A stretch of 64,000 nucleotides of DNA from Flavobacterium sasangense DSM 21067 (GTDB lineage Bacteria > Bacteroidota > Bacteroidia > Flavobacteriales > Flavobacteriaceae), in assembly GCF_000686885.1 (NCBI RefSeq), contig NZ_JMLU01000016.1, positions 18,385 through 82,384 of the forward strand, given 5' to 3'. The notes under the pieces were generated by a model that saw only the letters and a list, made by a program, of their open reading frames with translations, did no database searches and was not told the DNA's origin. A program made the position numbers and the translations under genes. Below, one piece after another: positions 9,845 through 18,517 of this stretch (position 1 is its first letter; the number at the start of each line of letters is the position of its first letter).

Positions 9845-11803
9845 ATGGAATCAGTAAATTATACTTCAAAACGATATGCGTTACTATTAGGCTTTTCGGC
9901 TTGGTTCATATTGTTTTCTTTTTTGTTAAGAATTGTTTTTTTATTTTGGCAACTTGATGAAATTGATCTCTCAATCATTAATTTACTTAAAATTTTATTT
10001 ACAGGATTAGCGTTTGATTTAGGAACTTTATCTTTTTTGGCTGTAATTAGTACATTATATATGCTATTGCTTCCAAAAAAACTAATCGGAAGTAAAATTG
10101 ATAAAATCTTTATTTATTCCGGATTTGGATTAACCTTGCTGATTTTTGTTTTTACTTTTTTTGCCGAAATTACTTTTTGGGAAGAATTCAAATGCCGTTT
10201 TAATTTTGTAGCGGTAGATTACTTGATTTACACTTTTGAAGTGGTACAGAATATTCATGAATCTTATCCATTGTATTTATTAATTCCATCTATGTTAATA
10301 ATTACTAGCGTTGTATTTTATTATTTTATTAGAAATAATTTTTTCAAGAATACATTTGCTACTAAAATTTCATTTAAAAATAGGATTTTACCTTTTGTGC
10401 TTTCTTTAACTGTAATGTTGTTTTACGTGTTTTTTGTTTCAAATTCAAATGCTGAATGGTCTAAGAATCGATACAATAACGAAATATCAAAGACGGGTAT
10501 TTACTCTTTTTTTGCTGAGTTACGAAATAACAAGTTAGATTTTAAAACTTTTTATAATTCTATTTCAGACGAAGAAGCATTTCAATTAATACGAAATAAT
10601 TTAAAAGATGATAATGTAAAATTTCTTTCAAATGATTTTTCTATAAAACGTAAAATAACGGATAGTTTAGAAGTAAATACAAAACCAAATGTAGTATTTA
10701 TTCTTATAGAAAGTATGAGTGCAAGTTTTATGACAGAATTTGGAAATGAAAAAAAAATCACTCCGTTTTTAGATAGTATTGCCAATAAGAGTTTATTCTT
10801 TAAAAACCTACAAGCTACAGGAAACAGAACAGTTAGAGGAATGGAGGCTGTTACATTGTCTATTCCGCCAACACCTGGACAGAGTATTGTGAAACGACCA
10901 AATAATTCAAACTTATATACAATTTCAAACGTATTTAAAAGTAAAAATTACCAATGTAATTTCTTTTACGGAGGTGATGGCTATTTTGATAACATGAATG
11001 CTTTTTATGGTGGTAATGGATTTGATATTTACGATAGAGGTAGGGGTAGTGTTTTAAGTGATAAAATAAAAACAACACGACACAACATTGATGATAGCGA
11101 AGTTACATTTGAAAATGCTTGGGGAATTTGTGATGAAGATATTTATAATAAAATGATTAAGGTTGCAGATGAATATCATCAAAAAAAGAAGCCTTTTTTA
11201 AATTTTGTCATGACGACTTCTAATCACAGACCATATACTTATCCAGAGAATAAAATAGATATTCCTTCTGGGAAAAGTAGAAGTGGTGCCGTTAAATATT
11301 CTGATTATGCACTGCAACAAATGTTTAAAAAAGCAAAGAATAAACCTTGGTTTAAAAATACTATTTTTGTGTTTGTTGCCGATCATTGTGCTAGTAGCGC
11401 GGGAAAAGATGAAATAGATGTTGCCAATTATCATATTCCTGCAATTATTTATGGTGAAAATTTAATTCAACCTCAAAAAGTGACTAAATTATGTAGCCAA
11501 ATTGATATTTTTCCAACTTTATTTGGACAATTACATTGGAGTTATACTTCTAATTTCTTTGGCACAGACGTGTTGTCAAAAAAATATCAAGAAAGAGCTT
11601 TAATGGGGACTTATTTAAAATTAGCTTTACAAAAAGATAAAATTATAACTATATTGTCTAACAAAAAAACAAATACACATTATAATTGGAATAAAACATC
11701 TAATAAATTAAAGGTAATTCCTATTAATAAATTTGAACTAAACGAAACCATTTCTTGGTATCAAGCAGCTGATTACTTATATTTGAACAATAAACTTAAT
11801 TAA
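9845..11803 (+). CDS. LTA-synthase-like membrane phosphoglycerol transferase / sulfatase
   Basis: A 652-residue alkaline-phosphatase superfamily enzyme. Five hydrophobic segments occupy about residues 12-205, followed by an extracytoplasmic sulfatase-type domain. Residues corresponding to the LtaS site are visible: Glu in LIESMSA, the nucleophile Thr in GNRTVRGMEAV and the Asp-His pair in VADHCAS. Gram-negative relatives decorate glycans or lipids with phosphoglycerol or phosphoethanolamine. A CTTAA array upstream and another at its stop suggest control by the response regulator at 15016, which would fit a role in envelope modification under stress (inference). Confidence 0.82.
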   Translation: MESVNYTSKRYALLLGFSAWFILFSFLLRIVFLFWQLDEIDLSIINLLKILFTGLAFDLGTLSFLAVISTLYMLLLPKKLIGSKIDKIFIYSGFGLTLLIFVFTFFAEITFWEEFKCRFNFVAVDYLIYTFEVVQNIHESYPLYLLIPSMLIITSVVFYYFIRNNFFKNTFATKISFKNRILPFVLSLTVMLFYVFFVSNSNAEWSKNRYNNEISKTGIYSFFAELRNNKLDFKTFYNSISDEEAFQLIRNNLKDDNVKFLSNDFSIKRKITDSLEVNTKPNVVFILIESMSASFMTEFGNEKKITPFLDSIANKSLFFKNLQATGNRTVRGMEAVTLSIPPTPGQSIVKRPNNSNLYTISNVFKSKNYQCNFFYGGDGYFDNMNAFYGGNGFDIYDRGRGSVLSDKIKTTRHNIDDSEVTFENAWGICDEDIYNKMIKVADEYHQKKKPFLNFVMTTSNHRPYTYPENKIDIPSGKSRSGAVKYSDYALQQMFKKAKNKPWFKNTIFVFVADHCASSAGKDEIDVANYHIPAIIYGENLIQPQKVTKLCSQIDIFPTLFGQLHWSYTSNFFGTDVLSKKYQERALMGTYLKLALQKDKIITILSNKKTNTHYNWNKTSNKLKVIPINKFELNETISWYQAADYLYLNNKLN

Positions 11804-11820
11804 ACTTAATTTTTACTTAA
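11795..11820 (+). promoter_or_regulatory. CTTAA array before the thioredoxin-apbE operon
   Basis: CTTAA begins at 11795, 11805 and 11816, overlapping the stop of the preceding gene and about 105 bp before the thioredoxin start. The unit resembles the arrays at 9760 and 17951. As the operon downstream includes the OmpR-type regulator, this would be autoregulation. Confidence 0.5.
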
Positions 11821-11925
11821 TGTAATACGTAAAATACAATTATTTAGGTTAAATGAAGTTAATTTGTAACATAATTGGTAGGGTTTTTGAATATCAAAAT
11901 GTTATATATAAAAATATTTAAAAAG

Positions 11926-12363
11926 ATGAAAAAACTATTTCTAGGTATTATCTTTTTTGTTACATCATTAGGATTTTCACAAGATTGGAATTACAATTTT
12001 GAAGAAGCTAAAAAATTAGCAGCAGAACAAAATAAAAATATCATAATTGTCTTTTCTGGTTCTGATTGGTGTGCACCTTGTATTAAATTAGACAGAAACA
12101 TTTGGCAATCGGATGCATTTAAAAAAGAAGCGGCACAAGATTGGATTATTGTAAGAGCTGATTTTCCAAGAAAAAAAGCAAACGAATTACCTAAAGATCA
12201 AACGGATCACAATAGAAAATTAGCTGAAAAATTTAATTTAGAAGGAAGTTTTCCATTGGTTGTAATTTTGGATAAAAACGGTAAAGTATTAGGTAAAATG
12301 GGGTTTAAAAACGTTTCACCTGAAGAATATATCAAAATGATTCACGCATTTGAGAAAAAATGA
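11926..12363 (+). CDS. Secreted thioredoxin-like protein
   Basis: 145 residues from the ATG at 11926, chosen because it begins a clear signal peptide (MKKLFLGIIFFVTSLGFSQ); an upstream in-frame TTG would put a hydrophilic tail before it. The thioredoxin fold carries the redox pair SDWCAPC (C49, C52) and the cis-Pro region GSFPLVVI. It probably keeps an envelope protein reduced or moves electrons to it. It overlaps apbE by 4 bp (ATGA), so both are coupled. Confidence 0.88.
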   Translation: MKKLFLGIIFFVTSLGFSQDWNYNFEEAKKLAAEQNKNIIIVFSGSDWCAPCIKLDRNIWQSDAFKKEAAQDWIIVRADFPRKKANELPKDQTDHNRKLAEKFNLEGSFPLVVILDKNGKVLGKMGFKNVSPEEYIKMIHAFEKK

Positions 12364-13343
12364 AAAAACAATTAATTCTTTTGCTTTTAGCAACTCAATC
12401 ACTTTCTTTTGGACAACAAATTTTTAAAAAAAAGCAAAGTTTGTTAGGAAGTCCATTTGAAATTACTGTTGTAGCAAAAGATTCTGTTCAGGGAAATTTA
12501 TTTTCAGATTTGGCTATTGCCGAAGTAAAACGAATAGAAAATTTAATATCGGATTGGATTCCAACTTCTCAAATTTCAAAAGTAAATCAAAACGCGGGGA
12601 TTTCTCCTGTAAAAGTAGATAAAGAGGTGTTTGATTTAGTTGAGAGAGCTAACAAAATTTCAAAATTAACATCAGGAGCTTTTGATATTAGTTATGCTTC
12701 AATGGATAGAATTTGGAAGTTTGATGGTAGTATGAAAGAAATGCCTACAGAAGAAGCTATAAGAAAGTCAGTTGAAAAAGTAGGATATCAAAATATCATT
12801 CTTAATTCAAAAGACACCACCATTTTCTTAAAAAATAAAGGGATGAAATTGGGGCTTGGCGGAATTGGTCAAGGTTATATTGCTGATAAAATTAAAGTTC
12901 TTTTACAAGAAAAAGGGTGTAATTCTGGATTAGTAAATGTTTCTGGTGATATTAATACTTGGGGAAAACAACCAAATGGTAATACTTGGACGGTTGGTAT
13001 TGTAAACCCAATGAATAAAAATAAAGTTTTTGCAACCTTCCCGTTAGATGATAGTGCAGTAGAAACTTCTGGTAGCTATGAAAAATATGTTACGTTTAAC
13101 GGAAAACGATATTCACACATTATCGATCCAAGAACAGGATATCCTGCATCAGGTATTATAAGTGTTTCCGTTTTTGCAAAACAAACAGAATTAGCAGATG
13201 CCTTAGCTACAGGAATTTTTGTAATGGGAGTAGAAGTAGGATTGGATTTAGTAAATCAATTAAAAGGAGTAGGATGTATTATTGTTGACGATAAAGGCGG
13301 TATACATGTTTCAAAAAATATAGACATTAAAAAATATCAATAA
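12360..13343 (+). CDS. apbE: ApbE, FAD:protein FMN transferase
   Basis: ApbE attaches FMN covalently to Thr/Ser of exported proteins using FAD and Mg2+. The 327-residue protein begins with a signal sequence (MKKQLILLLLATQSLSFGQQ), and the hallmarks LGGIGQGYIADKI, NVSGDI, HIIDPRTGYP and ADALATGIFVMG are all present. It lies between the thioredoxin and DUF4266/DUF3570 genes. No NqrC- or RnfG-type substrate is present nearby, so the flavinylated partner is probably one of the neighbours or encoded elsewhere. Confidence 0.95.
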   Translation: MKKQLILLLLATQSLSFGQQIFKKKQSLLGSPFEITVVAKDSVQGNLFSDLAIAEVKRIENLISDWIPTSQISKVNQNAGISPVKVDKEVFDLVERANKISKLTSGAFDISYASMDRIWKFDGSMKEMPTEEAIRKSVEKVGYQNIILNSKDTTIFLKNKGMKLGLGGIGQGYIADKIKVLLQEKGCNSGLVNVSGDINTWGKQPNGNTWTVGIVNPMNKNKVFATFPLDDSAVETSGSYEKYVTFNGKRYSHIIDPRTGYPASGIISVSVFAKQTELADALATGIFVMGVEVGLDLVNQLKGVGCIIVDDKGGIHVSKNIDIKKYQ

Positions 13344-13345
13344 AG

Positions 13346-13555
13346 ATGAAAAAAGTTGTAGTAATTATGTTAGTTCTTGTTGGAATTACTTCTTGTAATT
13401 CAGTTAAAGAATACGATAAGCAATATATTAATGACCCAGATATGAAGTTGTCGGCAAGAACCTCTGAACGATATGAAACAACATTTCAAGTTTACCGCGA
13501 AGCAGCTTCTGGTGCTAATGGAGGTAAAACAGGTGGTGGTTGTGGTTGTAATTAA
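13346..13555 (+). CDS. DUF4266-type small lipoprotein
   Basis: A 69-residue lipoprotein (lipobox ITSC, Cys17) with a mature part of about 52 residues ending in a Gly-rich tail GGKTGGGCGCN. The middle DPDMKLSARTSERYE is the most conserved-looking part and contains Ser/Thr near Asp, which could be a flavin acceptor for ApbE (inference). The terminal CGC could bind metal or form a disulfide with the thioredoxin. It begins 2 bp after apbE and precedes the DUF3570 gene, a set that recurs with ApbE. Confidence 0.82.
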   Translation: MKKVVVIMLVLVGITSCNSVKEYDKQYINDPDMKLSARTSERYETTFQVYREAASGANGGKTGGGCGCN

Positions 13556-13567
13556 GAAAAAATTAAA

Positions 13568-15004
13568 ATGAAAAATAAAATAATCTTTCTATTCACTTTG
13601 ATTAGTGCTGTCGCTTTTTCTCAAGAAAGTGATTCAACTCAAGTTGTTTATAAAAAACGCGTTTTGGAAGGAATTGAAGTAGACTTTCTTGTTAGTTATT
13701 ACAAGCAAGACGGCGTACATTCTTCTGTATCAGGTGGTATAGGTTCTGAAAAACTTACCGACTTAGCCTCAAACATTATTGTAGCAATTCCGCTAAATGA
13801 TGATGATGTATTGACAGTTGACATGGGGCTTTCGGCATATACATCAGCCTCTTCAAGTAATATTAATCCTTTTAATGCTACTGGTGCATCTGGTGGAGGT
13901 GACGACGATGACGATGACAGAGCTCCAGTTACAGGTCCGTATGGAACACCTTGGCAAGCATCTTCAGGAGCTTCTGCTCAAGACGTATTGGGAAGTGCTG
14001 TAGTAAATTACAGTCATAGTTCTGATAATAGAAATTTTATTTGGAATACAAATGTTTCATTTTCAAACGAATATGATTATACTTCAATTGGTTTCGGTGG
14101 AGGTATGAGTAAATTATTCAATAATAAAAATTCAGAAGTTAGTGCAAAGGCTAATGTCTATTTAGATCAATGGCGTCCTATTTATGCTACTGAATTACAT
14201 GAATATGCAAAATATGGTTTAGGTTTTCAAAATAATGGCTTCTTCAATGGAGTAACTATTTTAGATCAAAACGGAAATGCATCAACCAGTTATTTACCTA
14301 GTGATTTTAAAGTTTGGAATTCAACAAATAGAAATTCCTATTCTCTTTCATTGAGTTTTTCACAGGTGGCTACAAAGAAAATGCAGTTTTCAGTATTTTT
14401 TGATATTTTGCAACAACAAGGAATGTTGTCTTCGCCATATAACAGAGTATATTTTGCTGACAAAGCCAATTATTATATAGGACAAGCACAATACATTCCA
14501 GTTTATGAAACTACACAAAATAGAGGAGTTTATCAATTAGCTGATGATATTGAACGTTTGCCAGGAACTCGTTTTAAATTACCTTTTGGAGGTAGATTAA
14601 ATTACTATATTAACGAAAGATTATCTTTAAGAACTTACTATCGTTACTATTGGGATGATTGGGGAATTACTTCACATACAGCGAGTGTTGAATTACCTAT
14701 TAAATTAACTGACAAATTTACCGTTTTTCCAATGTATCGTTATTATACGCAAGATGCATCTAAATATTTTGCACCATTTGAAACGCATTTATCAACAGAA
14801 AAATATTATACCTCTGATTACGATTTATCCACTTTCAATGCTAGTCAATACGGATTTGGTGTAGGGTATACTGATATCTTAACTAGTGCTAAAATTTGGA
14901 AATTTGGACTAAAAAGTATGGATTTAAGATTCAATCATTACGATAGAAATGACGGCTTAAATGCTAATATTATTACGTTTGGTATTAAATTCGTAGAACA
15001 ATAA
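13568..15004 (+). CDS. DUF3570 outer-membrane beta-barrel protein
   Basis: 478 residues with a signal peptide (MKNKIIFLFTLISAVAFS). The rest alternates aromatic and polar residues in strand-length segments and ends ITFGIKFVEQ, the pattern of an outer-membrane barrel. A loop near residue 117 holds six consecutive Asp residues next to Gly (GGGDDDDDDRAP), a possible cation site or flexible loop. It is the last gene of the thioredoxin-apbE-DUF4266 set, 12 bp before the response regulator, and probably houses or faces the small lipoprotein at the outer membrane. Confidence 0.82.
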   Translation: MKNKIIFLFTLISAVAFSQESDSTQVVYKKRVLEGIEVDFLVSYYKQDGVHSSVSGGIGSEKLTDLASNIIVAIPLNDDDVLTVDMGLSAYTSASSSNINPFNATGASGGGDDDDDDRAPVTGPYGTPWQASSGASAQDVLGSAVVNYSHSSDNRNFIWNTNVSFSNEYDYTSIGFGGGMSKLFNNKNSEVSAKANVYLDQWRPIYATELHEYAKYGLGFQNNGFFNGVTILDQNGNASTSYLPSDFKVWNSTNRNSYSLSLSFSQVATKKMQFSVFFDILQQQGMLSSPYNRVYFADKANYYIGQAQYIPVYETTQNRGVYQLADDIERLPGTRFKLPFGGRLNYYINERLSLRTYYRYYWDDWGITSHTASVELPIKLTDKFTVFPMYRYYTQDASKYFAPFETHLSTEKYYTSDYDLSTFNASQYGFGVGYTDILTSAKIWKFGLKSMDLRFNHYDRNDGLNANIITFGIKFVEQ

Positions 15005-15015
15005 TCTCCAATAGT

Positions 15016-15681
15016 ATGCACATTCTGATTGTTGAAGATGAAAAAGGAATTGTAGACTTCTTAAAACAAGGTTTAGAAGAAGAAGGATATACAATTTCTT
15101 CTGCCTCAGATGGAGAAAATGGGCTTAAAAAAGCATTAGAATTACAAGTTGATTTAGTTTTACTTGATTGGATGTTACCAAAAATGCAAGGAATTGAAGT
15201 CTGTAAAAGAATACGATTAGAGAAAAGTAATTTACCTGTAATCTTTTTAACCGCAAAAGATACTGTTCAAGAAACTATTGAAGGTTTAAAATCGGGTGCA
15301 AATGATTATATAAAGAAACCTTTTTCATTTGATGAATTGTTAGAACGAATCAAAATTCACTTCCGTTCAAAAGATGAAATAAAAGTTTTAACTTTAGGAA
15401 ATATTAAAGTTGATAAATCAAAATTTCAAGTTTTTGTAGATAATAAAGAAGTATCTTTGACGCAAAGAGAATTTGAACTACTCGAATATTTAATTAAAAA
15501 TAAAGGTCAAGTTTGTACTCGAACAAACATTATTGAAGATGTTTGGGGTATTCATTTTGAATATGATACAGGAGTTATAGATGTTTTTATGAACGCTATC
15601 CGAAAAAAATTAAACCTTACAAAAGATCAAGAATTAATTAAAACAATTAGAGGAGTAGGATACATAGCAAACGAAATTTAG
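15016..15681 (+). CDS. OmpR/PhoB-family response regulator
   Basis: 221 residues: receiver domain 1-115 with acidic pocket E7/D8, phosphoacceptor D51 (LLDWMLP), T79 and K101, then a winged-helix DNA-binding domain (about 125-220, LTQREFELLEYLIKNKGQVCTR, GVGYIA). It resembles CusR-type regulators. It lies in a row with a CDF exporter and the sensor kinase at 16571, and three CTTAA arrays occur within 6 kb on either side, which suggests its regulon includes its own operon and the RND efflux operon. Confidence 0.93.
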   Translation: MHILIVEDEKGIVDFLKQGLEEEGYTISSASDGENGLKKALELQVDLVLLDWMLPKMQGIEVCKRIRLEKSNLPVIFLTAKDTVQETIEGLKSGANDYIKKPFSFDELLERIKIHFRSKDEIKVLTLGNIKVDKSKFQVFVDNKEVSLTQREFELLEYLIKNKGQVCTRTNIIEDVWGIHFEYDTGVIDVFMNAIRKKLNLTKDQELIKTIRGVGYIANEI

Positions 15682-15682
15682 C

Positions 15683-16567
15683 ATGCCTAATACAGAAAAA
15701 GCAATCAAAGCCACTTATTTTAGTATTGTTGGAAATACAGCACTAGCATTAATAAAAGGAATAACTGGCTATTTTGGTAATTCTTACGCTATGATTGCTG
15801 ATGCAATTGAATCTACAACTGATATTTTCGCTTCTTTTTTAGTACTTTTCGGAATTAAATATTCTAATAAACCAGCCGATGAAAACCATCCTTATGGTCA
15901 CGGAAGAGCTGAGCCTTTAATTACATTTTTAGTAGTTGGCTTTTTAATAATCTCAGCTACAATTATTGCTTACGAAAGTATTAACAATATTGGAACACCT
16001 CATGAATTACCCAAACCTTTCACACTTTTTGTTTTAGGAGCAATTATTTTATGGAAAGAAATATCTTTTCAAATTGTAATGAAAAAAAGTATCGAAACTA
16101 AAAGTAGTTCATTAAAAGCCGATGCTTGGCATCATAGAAGTGATGCAATTACTTCAGTTGCAGCTTTTGTAGGTATTTCAATTGCTTTAATTTTAGGGAA
16201 AGGCTACGAATCTGCTGACGATTGGGCGGCTTTACTAGCATCAGTTTTCATTCTTTACAATTGTTATAAAATCTTTCGCCCTGCTTTAGGAGAAATCATG
16301 GATGAACATTTATATCACGATTTAGAAGATGAAATTAAAAAAATTTCACAAACGGTTAAAGGTGTAATTTGTATAGAAAAATGCTTTATTAGAAAAGCAG
16401 GTATGAAATATCACGTAGATTTACATGTAATGGTTGATGGAACAATTTCTGTGAAAGAAGGTCATGATATTGCTCATGATTTAAAAGATACTTTACGAGA
16501 AAAACTAATTGAATTAGGTCATGTTTTAATTCACATTGAGCCTAATTTTGAATCCATAGAACGCTAA
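15683..16567 (+). CDS. Cation diffusion facilitator (CDF) exporter
   Basis: 294 residues with about six membrane segments and a C-terminal cytoplasmic domain. CDF metal-site motifs are ADAIESTTD in TM2 and ADAWHHRSDAITS in TM5, with HPYGHGRAEPL in the loop between TM2 and TM3. The C-terminal domain (HVDLHVMVDG, HDIAHDLKD, HVLIHIEP) is the ferredoxin-like dimerisation fold. It exchanges divalent cations, typically Zn2+ or related ions, for protons at the inner membrane. It starts 1 bp after the response regulator and stands between it and its kinase, which supports a metal stimulus. Confidence 0.93.
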   Translation: MPNTEKAIKATYFSIVGNTALALIKGITGYFGNSYAMIADAIESTTDIFASFLVLFGIKYSNKPADENHPYGHGRAEPLITFLVVGFLIISATIIAYESINNIGTPHELPKPFTLFVLGAIILWKEISFQIVMKKSIETKSSSLKADAWHHRSDAITSVAAFVGISIALILGKGYESADDWAALLASVFILYNCYKIFRPALGEIMDEHLYHDLEDEIKKISQTVKGVICIEKCFIRKAGMKYHVDLHVMVDGTISVKEGHDIAHDLKDTLREKLIELGHVLIHIEPNFESIER

Positions 16568-16570
16568 TTT

Positions 16571-17959
16571 ATGTTTTCATTTTCCTTTAAAAATAGAATT
16601 GCTTTTAACTACATCGTAAGTGGTTCTATTCTTATTGCAATTGTTTTTTTATTCATTTACAATATTGTAAAATTCAGCGTTAATAAACATGTTAATGAAG
16701 AAATTCAAGAAGAATTATTAAAACATTTAGATGATGTGTCAACCGATTCAAATGATACTTACTTAATTCAAGTGGACCAATGGAGAGCTCGTGAGCACAA
16801 TTCCATTAGTGTTAATCCTGTTTTTGTTCAATTTTATGACAACAACAAAGAAGTCATTGACAAATCTCCAAATCTTAAAAATTCCAATCTAAAATTATTT
16901 AATGATAGTAATAACATATTTATTGATACAAAATTAAATGATATTCCATTACGACAAATTCAAACTGCAATTATCAATAAAGGAGAAGTGGTTGGTTATT
17001 TAGTAGTTGCAATGTCGCTAGAAGATTTTGAGATTGTTTTAATTTTAAAGAACATTCTTTTAATTACTTTTCCGTTAATTCTAATTTTATTATTTTTAAT
17101 TGCTCGTTTTTTTGCAGGTAGAAGCATTAAACCTGTTCGAACAATCATCGATACTTCAAGTCAAATTACTAAGGATAATTTACAAACTCGAATTCCTTTA
17201 CCACAAAATAAAGATGAACTATATGTTTTGTCAAAAAATATCAATGATCTTTTAAATAGAATTGAAAACGCAATTGATAGAGAAAAACAGTTCACTTCTG
17301 ATGCTTCTCATGAGTTGAGAACTCCATTAGCTGTAATTAAAGGAACCATGGAGGTTTTAATCAGAAAACCAAGAAATCAACAAGAATATGAAGAAAAAAT
17401 TCAGTTTTGTATTTCGGAAGTAAATCGATTAAATCATATGGTAGATCAATTGTTGCTTTTAGCTCGTTTTGAAAATCAGAAGCAAAATGTAAAACAAGAA
17501 ACGATTTATTTAAATGCTTTAATTTTAGATAATCTAACTCGTTTTTCAGAGAAAACCGAAAACAAAAAAATTAAAATTGTTGCCGATTTTACAGAAGATT
17601 TTTATGTTCAATCGGATAATTATTTGGTTTCAATCATATTTAGTAATCTGATTTCTAATGCAATTAAATATTCCAATGATAACGGGAAAATTGAATTAAA
17701 ATTAGAGAAAACTTTAACAGACATAATCTTCACCATTGCTGATAATGGGGTTGGAATTTCAGAACAAGATTTAAATAAAATCTTCAATTCTTTTTATCGT
17801 TCCGACGTTACCAATCATCCCGATATCAAAGGTACGGGTTTAGGTTTATCAATAGTAAAAAGACTTTGCGATTTATTAAAAATAAAAATTTCAGTTGAGA
17901 GTAAAATTAACGAAAAAACAAAATTCACATTAATTTTTTCTTTAGCTAAACTTAAGTAG
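16571..17959 (+). CDS. Membrane sensor histidine kinase
   Basis: 462 residues: TM1 (about 12-36), a periplasmic sensor of about 110 residues, TM2 (about 157-182), HAMP, then HisKA with phosphoacceptor His in DASHELRTPLAVIKG, N-box NLISNAIKYS, G1 DNGVGI and G2 GTGLGLSIVKRL. It is the partner of the regulator at 15016. The periplasmic domain is not rich in Cys or His, so the ligand is not obvious. The gene closes the row that starts with thioredoxin; a CTTAA array follows its stop. Confidence 0.93.
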   Translation: MFSFSFKNRIAFNYIVSGSILIAIVFLFIYNIVKFSVNKHVNEEIQEELLKHLDDVSTDSNDTYLIQVDQWRAREHNSISVNPVFVQFYDNNKEVIDKSPNLKNSNLKLFNDSNNIFIDTKLNDIPLRQIQTAIINKGEVVGYLVVAMSLEDFEIVLILKNILLITFPLILILLFLIARFFAGRSIKPVRTIIDTSSQITKDNLQTRIPLPQNKDELYVLSKNINDLLNRIENAIDREKQFTSDASHELRTPLAVIKGTMEVLIRKPRNQQEYEEKIQFCISEVNRLNHMVDQLLLLARFENQKQNVKQETIYLNALILDNLTRFSEKTENKKIKIVADFTEDFYVQSDNYLVSIIFSNLISNAIKYSNDNGKIELKLEKTLTDIIFTIADNGVGISEQDLNKIFNSFYRSDVTNHPDIKGTGLGLSIVKRLCDLLKIKISVESKINEKTKFTLIFSLAKLK

Positions 17960-17996
17960 TTATTAAGTTATTTCTTATTTATATTCTTTATTTTTG
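17951..17996 (+). promoter_or_regulatory. CTTAA-like array and promoter of the RND efflux operon
   Basis: CTTAAG at 17951, ATTAAG at 17962 and CTTAT at 17974 are spaced 11-12 bp, and the -7 element TATTTTTG (TAnnTTTG) follows at 17989-17996. The repeats occupy the place of the -33 element, as expected for an activator of the OmpR class. The first gene starts at 18049. Confidence 0.6.
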
Positions 17997-18048
17997 TAGT
18001 GTTATTTTAATTTCACATTATTTGAAATAACAACCTAAATCGTATAAA

Positions 18049-18426
18049 ATGAATAAGTTTATTACTTTTTTTCTAATTTCTGTATTTATGTGTGCTAACA
18101 CATCAATCGGGCAATTATTAAAAGTTCCAAACTTAATTAATCATTATACAGAGCATAAAAATGAATTAACTACGGCTTCAATTTCATTTATTGACTACAT
18201 TAAATTACATTATTCTAAAAATGTTGACAATAACCAACACGAACATCAAGATTTACCATTTAAAACAATAGATAATTCGTCGATTGTCTTATTTACATTT
18301 TCGGTTATTACTTATGAAATACAATTATTAAAGCCCTTAATTTCTTGTAAAAAGAAGTTTTTCTACAATAAATCTTTTAAATCCAATTTGATTGCTTCAA
18401 TTTGGTTACCACCTAAAATAGTCTAA
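18049..18426 (+). CDS. Small exported protein of the RND efflux operon
   Basis: 125 residues with an N-terminal signal sequence (about 1-20, ending in SIGQ). The middle carries NNQHEHQDLPFKT, a His-rich patch followed by an aromatic-rich part. I do not recognise a characterised family, but genes of this size with an H-x-H-x-x-LPF patch are, as I recall, frequent just before CzcA-type pumps in Bacteroidetes. It could be a periplasmic metal-binding accessory (inference). Confidence 0.65.
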   Translation: MNKFITFFLISVFMCANTSIGQLLKVPNLINHYTEHKNELTTASISFIDYIKLHYSKNVDNNQHEHQDLPFKTIDNSSIVLFTFSVITYEIQLLKPLISCKKKFFYNKSFKSNLIASIWLPPKIV

Positions 18427-18517
18427 TATTTTGTTTTATTAATTGATTCATTTTTAATGATTCAGTTGAGTTTATCTATAAAGATAAATGTTATTTTATT
18501 TATTTAAATTTACTAAA

